Shown one piece after another: positions 56,202 through 64,000 of a DNA stretch of 64,000 nucleotides (position 1 is the stretch's first letter; each line of letters opens with the position of its first letter). The translations under genes and the position numbers were made by a program. The stretch is from Caenorhabditis remanei (taxonomy: Eukaryota > Nematoda > Chromadorea > Rhabditida > Rhabditidae), in NCBI RefSeq assembly GCF_010183535.1, contig NC_071328.1, forward strand, positions 5,890,001 through 5,954,000. Direction: 5' to 3'. A model generated the notes under the pieces. That model had not been told where the DNA came from, ran no database searches, and worked only from the letters and a program-made list of their open reading frames with translations.

Positions 56202-59200
56202 CTTGAGACAAAAGAAAAAGAACGTTTAGTGAGAAGAAGGGAAAAGAAAGTGATTAGTGCACACAACTTCATTTGGGACACTTTCAGTTCATTGGTGATT
56301 TGTTAGTTCATTTAGGAAAAGAGATTAGCTTAACTTAACTCAGAGCAACTAGTTCTTTGTCAACTTTCTGGGGTTAGAAACATGCAGTTTTTTGGTTTTC
56401 AAGCAGAGAACATGCATTTTTATCCAAATTTATTTTAGACGACCTGTCTATTTAAAAAATAATTTCAAAAGGAACTGGAAATCCATCCACCCAGCCATCA
56501 AGTATTCCAACTGAGTCACTTTCTCTCTCAACTGATACATAGAAACGCTACATTTAATGATGATACACTGCTAAAGAAAGCTCCGCCCATTTTGCAAGAT
56601 TTCGCACGACTTTTCCGAGCCACTCGGACTCAGCTTTTTTGGGCTCACGTGTGTATGTATGTGTGCCTTCGCAATCATTGTTTACTACCACATCGCCTCC
56701 ATCAAACAGGAAAAAAAGGAAAAATAGGTTTCTCTGGTTTTGACAAATCCAATTTTGAAGACCTCCAACTTTCAATTTTTGTGCTTCGATTCTAATTAAG
56801 GCGATCGTTTTTAGCTCTTTTTTGTTTGAATTGAATTCGATGGAACTTTTGATTTGAGTAGAAATTTGAAAGCTGTCTTCTGTCAGAATCTCCACAATTT
56901 CAGCGATTGAATCATATAGTATTTATCACAGAAATTCTTTAAACTGTGATTCTATAATGTGTTCTGATCTATCTTCATAGTGCTTCGTCACAATTCGTTT
57001 TTGAATAAAAAATTCCTCTTCGAAATTTTTTTGTCAAGAAGTAATCCATTCCTCTGCTGCTGAAATTGAATTGAACTCTTCTGACGACGAGGACAAAAGC
57101 AAAGCAGAGCAAAAAATTCCTTCAATTCAGGAATTCTATTCTTTTCTTTGCTCTTCTAAGTTGCTTCTGCTTTTGCTCCAATCCACTTCTAGTGTGTGTG
57201 AGTACGTGTGTGTGCAAAACGTCTTCACGGACGCAGCATCACCAGAATCTTCTCTTCAGAATTAGAAGAAGATGTCCTCATTCTCCACGCCCGTTATTCA
57301 ATATTTCTCTCCGCCATTTTCTGACCTGATCCTTGACTTTTTATGGTACTTGACGGAATCATCTCCTTCTTTTTCTTCTTCTTCGTGCACACGTGCCCTC
57401 TATCCTCTTTTTTTCAACTTCTTCTGTTCGGGGGTCATTTGTGTGCAAATCTTCCGTAATGCTATTTTTCCAAAACGTGTGAGTCGGACAGAAGAAGGCG
57501 TTGTCCTTCTGTTGTTATCTCTTTCTCTCCCCCAAAAACACATCAGAAACCTCTGCAATTTGCATCTCGAAAAAAGCGAAAATCGGATCGAATTATGGTG
57601 TTTCAAAGCACATCTGAATGCGGTGGTGGCGGTGGCGACGACGTTGAGGAAAGAATGGAAGAGAAAGAATGAGAAAGAGAGAGGGATAAGCCGATTGTAT
57701 CGTTTGGAGTTTAATTACTATGCTAATTCTTGTTTTTTCTTTGATAGGAGAGAATGGAGAGCTCAGAAGACCAAATACCTATTGGTAGGTGTTCTGGGTT
57801 TCAGATATTGCTGAAAAGCTAAAAATGTATATTGGATAGCCACATATTCAAAGATATGAAACTTGAAATCAACGCCTTTTGGTTTTGAAAAAGAATCTGA
57901 GATCTGTTGTCGAATCTTTTCAGATCTTCACACTTCCCGCCCTCCATTTCTATTCACAAATTTCCGGAACCCTATCTCATCCCTTGCATAGAATATTGAG
58001 AATTCCGAACTTCGTGAGAAAAAGAAAAAACGAGATGCGAAGTTCAATCAGTTTAGAGGTCATGTTTTGGCGATCCTCTCTCCTCGTCTTCTCTTCTTTT
58101 TTTACATTGGTTTCCTCTTGCAAAAGAACTGCTCCAAGTCAGTTTATCAATCATAATTGCTTCAACACCTGACTCTTTGTCACTTTCATTTCTTGTGATT
58201 TCTGACACCTCTCCTCCTCCTCCACCTTCATCAATACTGCTCATTTGGTAATTGTCCTCTTGACAATTATAACATCTTCGAAGAATTGATATCTTTCATG
58301 GAGTTGCTCAGCAGCCAATGGTGTGGGTCTCACGGCACCAAGACGTTGTGTGTATGTGCACCACACGCGAAAACCATAGAACGCCATCACTTATTCATAA
58401 ACCAGTGCGACGGCACCCTTCTTCTCCTTATGCTTCTTCTTCACACTTTTGCCCTCAACAACGAAGACGTCAGGAAGAAGAAAAAAAAAGAAAAGGAGAG
58501 AGATAGGGTATTTGAGAAGATAGTAGAAGGAAGAAGGCGTCGGACTGCCTCCGAAGCACTTCCGTCCGGACAGAATTCGTCCGTTTTTTGTCTATTTCCA
58601 TCATGGAACATCCCCCAACAACAGTGTCCTTTCCTTGACTGTGTGGACTGAGACTCACGTATTCCTCTGTTTACATGAACCGAATTCTAAAGTCATAAAG
58701 ATTCTGAATCTATTTTCACAACTTCGTGATTCTAATATAGGCTCAGATGTCTGCCTTTCAGCATTATGCTACAGTATTCTAATCTCTTGCGGGCTGACTT
58801 ATTCATTTTCCGACTACCTTAATTCTTTTTGATAGTGTACTAAGAAATTAAAACTGATTCTAAATTCTGTCAACTTCAGCTTCTTATTCACCTTATTTTA
58901 GTGCTGTATTTGAGAATTCGAAAACTACAAGTTAAGGAACATAGCATTCTAAATGTCTCCTTCAGTTCAAAATGCCAGTGTTTTCCCTAGATTCTAGTTA
59001 CAGACATCCTAGATCCTAGGCTTTCAAGCTCTTCGAGAACTTCAAAAACAAGATTCTGATCTCCTGAACATGTAAGATCTCAGTGAACTCTTCGTCTTCA
59101 TTATTCTGTCCCCTCCTACTCCCCAAGCCATTGTCATGTTCTCTCCTAGACACCATACTTGACACAAACTCTTATATTTCTTAAAAACGTGAATCTTCCT

Positions 59201-60304
59201 CTTCTTATCCATTCATACTTCTTGTCAACTCAACACAATTCGTATTGACGTTCTCACGCTTGAGAGAGCCTCCAGAAGCGGAGGCCTCTGGGTTGTTGAT
59301 GTTGCCAGCATGTTTTGAACGGAGAGAGAGTGATTAGACAACACAACTTTCCCAATAAAGGACAAAATGCTTTTGATGAGAACTTTGAAGTGGGATTCCC
59401 TTTTCTTTTGCTCAATCTTCGAGCTCCTAGATCCTTCTAATTTTGAATTCCACCTACTAATCGTCTCAATTACTCTCTCGTAACAGCCAGTGTCTCTTCC
59501 TCATTTCCAGAAATAGGTCAATTCAGAATTCTGTTCAGAATAAATTCAGACCTCTTACACTTTTCAGCATCTATTGATCGTATCTATCGAAAAGACCCCC
59601 TTATATCAAGAGTCCAACTTCTTCACCTACTCCTTCCAAATTTTCTCACAAGTCCTTCTTCTTCTTTCTCCTCTGCTACTTCTTCTTCTGCTTCCTTCAA
59701 CTTCGTCCTTCTCAAGGCGTGCCTTGTGTGTGAGAACCTGCGCGCGCACTCAATATCACATGATGATGAGATGATGATGATGACCGCAGGAGCAACTCTC
59801 AACTCTTCTGACTTTCTTTTAAAATCCTTTCCAACAAAATCGCTGGACTTTTCTGTAGAACACCTTCTCTGAAACTCCTCCGTCATAATGTGGGCGGTAT
59901 CCTAAGATTTCGGGAGAGAGAGAGCCCAGAATAGTTGGAAAAGTTTCCAAAACGGGATCATCCAAGACGAAACAGCACCTCTTCGGGGGCCCCGCGCACG
60001 CGATTTCATCCCATCCTCCTTCTGCTTCTTCTTATTCTTCGCGCCCCTACTTTTTTCCTTCACCCTCCTTACTTCTTCTGATTATCTTCCCATTCATCCG
60101 CGCCAAAATTCTATTTGTCCTCTTCTTCCTCCCCGTGCTCCTTTTCTCCATCTGTGCTCCTCCTTACCGCCCTTTTTTGTGCACTCGTTTTATGCTGATC
60201 GTTGTGTCGGTTCGTCTTCTCTTTTTTTGCCTTTTTTCACTCGTTTTGCTCAACATCGCAACTTCTCAGAAGTAGCAGCTCCATCGCCACGTGTCACACC
60301 CGTC
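56202..60304. other. Intergenic region upstream of GPCR gene
   Basis: About 4.1 kb with many CT/GA-rich tracts, no domain-bearing frame and no spliced gene that I can support. It presumably holds the control region of the receptor gene and the 5' part of the PQ-loop gene. A GCCTCC/GGAGGC mini-hairpin lies at 59268-59285, like the one in the pgp-2 intron element. Confidence 0.4.
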
Positions 60305-63300
60305 ATGTTTCTGGTCTCCGATGGAGATGGCGGGGTCATCGAAGAAGTCGACTACACGAAAATCGCACGACTTGCTGGTATCAGCATGGGCAATGAATCA
60401 GAAGTGGTATCTGAGCTATGCAAAGAGCAGGTAGGATATCATCTGGATGCCAAGTAATCAATAAGAAAAGATAAAAGACAATTGGGCGTTGTCTGACAAG
60501 GGAACCTTTTTCATACACGGGTTGAGAATTTGCTGAAACTTGGCACACGTATACTTTCGACTATGCTCAATTTAATGGCGTTGTCAGAATTTGCAGAGTT
60601 ATGCTAATTGGCTAGAAAACTCGATCTGAAAATTCTGGAAATCCACGCCTCATTTTGTCCGCGTGGCATCCCTCTCTTGATTCTCCTTTTCACAATACAA
60701 AAAGCAACGAAAATGGCGCAGTGGTAGTGAGGGGGTGTGGTATTGGGAAGGTGGTGGGTACGGTTCCTCTCCCCCGACATTCTTTTTTTGCATTTTTGAA
60801 TTTGAATTTTAAAGAGCTTCTGATTGGCTTAAAATACACTTTTTGGATTTTGAATCATCGAAAATTGATGATTGTGTATTCAGGAAGCAGTTATGACGAA
60901 AAACGAAACACTTTTTTTTTGAGAATTTTTCGCTTCCGACCATCAAGAAAGAGGTGGACTAGGTAAAAAAATACTTTGAAATAAAATTTTTGAAAATACA
61001 TCATTTGAACAAATCAGAAGAAAAATAGTTTCATTTTTGAAAAAAACTACTTTGCCCACCTCTTGATGGTCGGAAGCGAAAAATTCTCAAAAAAAAAGTG
61101 TTTCGTTTTTCGTCATAACTGCTTCCTGAATACACAATCATCAATTTTCGATGATTCAAAATCCAAAAAGTGTATTTTAAGCCAATCAGAAGCTCTTTAA
61201 AATTCAAATTCAAAAATGCAAAAAAAGAATGTCGGGGGAGAGGAACCGTACCCACCACCTTCCCAATACCACACCCCCTCACTACCACTGCGCCATTTTC
61301 GTTGCTTTTTGTATTGTGAAAAGGAGAATCAAGAGAGGGATGCCACGCGGACAAAATGAGGCGTGGATTTCCAGAATTTTCAGATCGAGTTTTCTAGCCA
61401 ATTAGCATAACTCTGCAAATTCTGACAACGCCATTAAATTGAGCATAGTCGAAAGTATACGTGTGCCAAGTTTCAGCAAATTCTCAACCCGTGTATGAAA
61501 AAGGTTCCCTTGTGAGGCGCTGTCCGCAACGGTTTTGGAAAGAGAAGAGAAACTAAGCCAGCGGGCAAAACCGAACTAGCGTGCTTTGAACACGACCGCC
61601 GCTTTAGACCACTAGGCCATGCGGGCACATTTGAAAAAGGGTTGCCACGTAAATGAGAAGAGGCCAGCCGACTGAACCCGCCGAAGGCGGGGAAGAGAGG
61701 CTGGTCAATAAGAAAAGATATTTCAGCTCCGAATAATTCTTCGAGAAAAGCTGCGAACCGGAGAGCAACTGCCACCAGCTGTTCTTGTTCTCCTATGCAT
61801 TCCAGCTGTTATAATCATTCTTCTCACAGTATTCGGTAATCTACTGGTACTATTCTTCAAAGCGAGAGTTGGTCGAACTAACACCACACTTCTCGTATGG
61901 AATCTAGGTCTCACTGACTTTCTCGTTGGTGTCATTGTACTCCCTATGGGAGCTGTTTATTTGATTTATCGAAAATGGATATTCGGACGGTTTTTATGTC
62001 GATTATGGGTTGCAGCTGATGTGACATTTTGCACGTGTTCTGTGGTAAGTATTTGCTGTTCTATCCTTGATTCAACTCATCGCCGTTTCAGGTAACAATA
62101 TGTGTAATATCTGTGGATAGATATCTCGCAGTGACAAGACCACTTCGCTATAAAAGTATTGTAACTAAAACGAAAGTTATCACAGTGATGACTATCATTT
62201 GGGTATTCTCATCATCAATTCTACTGACAACTGTTCGATGGGAGCAACCGGAATGTTATGATGATGTGAGTAGATTTGCCTCATTTTCATTTGAGAATTC
62301 TGAATAATTTTCAGTCTCTCTGCTTCGTTGGAAACGAAATTCGACATTTGGCTCACAGTGTCGTCTTCGCTTTCTTCCTTCCAGCTTCAGTCACTTTAAC
62401 TCTCTATTGGAGAATCTACAAACTGGCGAGGAACCGTCAGAAGGCGTTGGATCGCGGATTTCTCATGATTCTCGGCTCAAACATGAACTTTCTCACGAAC
62501 ACACTAAGTCAGCAGGTATTTGCTTTTTTGCAACAAAAAACTTGTCCCTCTGGTGGTTCGAATCGTTGAATAATTCACCAAGTTTTCACACTCGGAGTTT
62601 CAGACAACACTTCGTGTACATTTCGGGAAAACAAACGGGATGGTTGAGCATCAGCGGCGAGTTCTTAGGACACACGAGAGGATTGCGAAGACGTTAGGCG
62701 TTGTTTCGTGTTCCTTCTTGTTTTGCTGGCTCCCATTTTTCGGGTTATACCTAACAAGTGAGTTCTAGATCCTAGTCTCTGATGAAACTTCAATCAATGT
62801 TCATCTTTCAGACTACAAATGTTCGGGTTGCATTCCACCAATCGCTATCGACGTGGCAAGTTGGTTAGGCTACTGTAACTCAATGTTGAATCCAATTATC
62901 TACTCATTCACTGTCAAAGAGTTTAAACGATCAGCGTTTCGACTAGTCGTTCCAATTTGGCAGTTCGTGAATCGATGTTTGCCATTCGTGCCGGCTCCAC
63001 CCGACAATATTTTGCAAAGGATTGCAAGACATGTTCATAGGCATAAGGAGAAGGTGAGTTATATCCATTTATATGGAAGAATACTAGAAAATGTAACTTC
63101 CAGGAAATGCAAACAAGGCATCGATCATTCGAGATGTCTTCGAACAAAAATGGAATGCTGACAACAAAAGTTCGCTCAAAGCGGAGGCAAACAGAGCCGA
63201 ATGTTGTCGGATTGATCACTCCCGATCATAAAGTGAGTATTTCTTTCAAATGATAGTCCCAATCTTCAAAAATCCCCTGTAAATTTCAAATCCAAACACC

Positions 63301-63381
63301 ACCTGCCATAAGGCTTCCATTCCCCGCTATTTCTTATCTCAAAAATCTATGCAATTCCAGTTGCAGACAGTGGCTTCGTAA
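60305..63381 (+). CDS. ser-3: Biogenic-amine GPCR, likely octopamine receptor SER-3
   Basis: Class A receptor of 454 residues from eight exons: 60305-60430, 61727-62044, 62092-62265, 62315-62515, 62604-62757, 62812-63053, 63104-63232, 63361-63381. Landmarks: TM1 GNLLVLF; TM2 LGLTDFLVG; TM3 with the amine-binding aspartate (VAADVTFCTCSV); DRY motif in VDRYLAV; TM6 FLFCWLPFF; TM7 NSMLNPIIYS. The third intracellular loop is short. A basic C-terminal tail follows. The aspartate in TM3 and the FCWLPFF line support a biogenic amine ligand. I name ser-3 from resemblance and chromosome context only; other amine receptors are possible. Intron 1 was enlarged by an insertion. Confidence 0.7.
60458..61720. 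mobile_element. Composite palindromic insertion in GPCR intron 1
   Basis: The 16-mer TCAATAAGAAAAGATA occurs at 60458-60473 and 61705-61720 and brackets 1231 bp. Inside lies an inverted repeat with 452-bp arms (60496-60947 and 61062-61513) around a 114-bp centre, then a tRNA-like stretch near 61560-61640. Arm ends are ACAAGGGAACCT. The two arms give the same 98-residue open frame on opposite strands, so they are nearly or fully identical. Without the insert the intron would be 49 nt, typical of worms. It looks like a recent foldback or composite transposon; no transposase is encoded. Confidence 0.8.
61555..61640 (-). repeat. tRNA-like fragment inside the insertion
   Basis: On the minus strand CATGGCCTAGTGGTCTAAAG gives an A box, and TAGTTCGGTTTTGCCC about 40 nt on resembles a B box. 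Acceptor and T stems do not pair, so it is not a working tRNA. Probably a tRNA-derived SINE head or pseudogene. Confidence 0.45.
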
Positions 63382-64000
63382 CATCACACCACCGATATAT
63401 CTCCATCTCCATCTCTCTCTTTCTCTCTCTCTGGACGTGTTCATCTTCCCATGCCATAATTAATTTATTTTATCTATTCCAATCCATCCCACTCCCACTT
63501 CCTTTGTATCGATTGATCCCGTGTGTTCTTTTGGCTTAAAGCCATTTTGTGTATATAAAATCTTGAATCTTGAATCTACTCATCGTCACCGCTTTCTCTT
63601 TCTCTCTCTTTCATTTTTACCATGATGAATTATTCGACAGAGCAAAGACGTACTTCGGAATTTGAACTAACGAGAGAAAAAGAGAGAATACTGAGGGGAG
63701 GAAGAAAAAAACGATTTTTGCAATACACACATACAACTAGAGAGGTGGTTGCTGCGGAGATGAATTATAGATATGGTAGAAGAGTGGGAAATGTGAGAAG
63801 AGGAGCAACAAGAGGAGTTTGACTGAAACTAGGGGAGAGAGAGACACCGACCAAATAGCGTAATTAGTCAGATTGGATGTGTGCATATTGTTGAGAACTC
63901 TCAATGGAGTACTCTATAGAAATATGATTTTTGGTTTCTCAGCAAGACCCGAGAATTTATGCATTATATCAATCAACTTTTGGAAAAATTGAGGTTGAGG
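63382..64000. other. 3' flank of GPCR gene
   Basis: CT-rich, then GA-rich AT-poor sequence, no gene supported. A TGTATATAAAATC line at about 63549 looks TATA-like but has no gene in view. An open frame at 63622-63822 is low complexity. Confidence 0.4.

Noticed and set aside
60655..61354. Identical 98-residue ORFs on opposite strands
   Set aside because: They come from the palindrome arms. No domain, no splice context; identity reflects the inverted repeat.
61555..61640. Functional tRNA gene
   Set aside because: A-box is present but acceptor and T stems do not pair, and no anticodon arm can be defined.
63622..63822. 66-residue ORF after the receptor gene
   Set aside because: Arg/Glu-rich GA-tract frame, no family or splice evidence.

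Overview
Organism. The window is nuclear DNA of a Caenorhabditis nematode other than C. elegans, from a draft assembly (a 100-N scaffold gap lies at 49768-49867). The evidence is many short (45-60 nt) introns with GTAAGT donors and TTTCAG acceptors, a gene set matching C. elegans chromosome I families (vpr-1, cdc-7, noah-1, pgp-2, probably ser-3), a nematode-type F-box B gene and typical worm dispersed repeats. Species cannot be fixed from sequence alone. || Layout. 138-1184 (-): VAP protein vpr-1. 3671-5309 (+): Cdc7 kinase cdc-7. 5884-10509 (-): PAN/ZP matrix protein noah-1. 10510-18739: long non-coding stretch with dispersed repeats. 18740-31181 (+): full P-glycoprotein pgp-2, with two possible first exons and one possible cassette exon. 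31422-33901: about 40 copies of a 62-bp minisatellite, followed by a CT-rich satellite to about 34165. About 34250-49767: a Maverick/Polinton virus-like transposon, cut by the assembly gap. 50473-51787 (+): F-box B gene. 52884-54007 (+): small SH2-like adaptor. 54613-56201 (-): PQ-loop transporter related to SLC66A2, N-terminus not found. 60305-63381 (+): biogenic-amine GPCR, best guess ser-3; its first intron holds a large palindromic insertion. || The Maverick. An early, intron-rich half holds a PIF1-like helicase and a small zinc-binding-type protein on the minus strand, and a long protein-primed DNA polymerase B on the plus strand. A late, compact half on the plus strand holds a packaging ATPase, a small hydrophobic-tail protein, a split acidic ORF, a DDE integrase with one 45-nt in-frame intron, a two-helix membrane protein, a penton-like protein, a split basic core-type protein and a major-capsid-like gene. 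Late start codons commonly overlap the stop of the gene before, as in viruses. Replication and integration genes read open, whereas the core, capsid and one accessory gene have frame breaks. The copy therefore looks like a decaying provirus-like insertion or a draft sequence with indels. No protease gene or right terminus is visible; both could lie in the gap. || Other points of note. The insertion in ser-3 intron 1 has 452-bp inverted arms and is bracketed by a 16-bp direct repeat; removing it leaves an ordinary 49-nt worm intron. A 12-bp terminal motif is shared between that palindrome and an element in pgp-2 intron 1.
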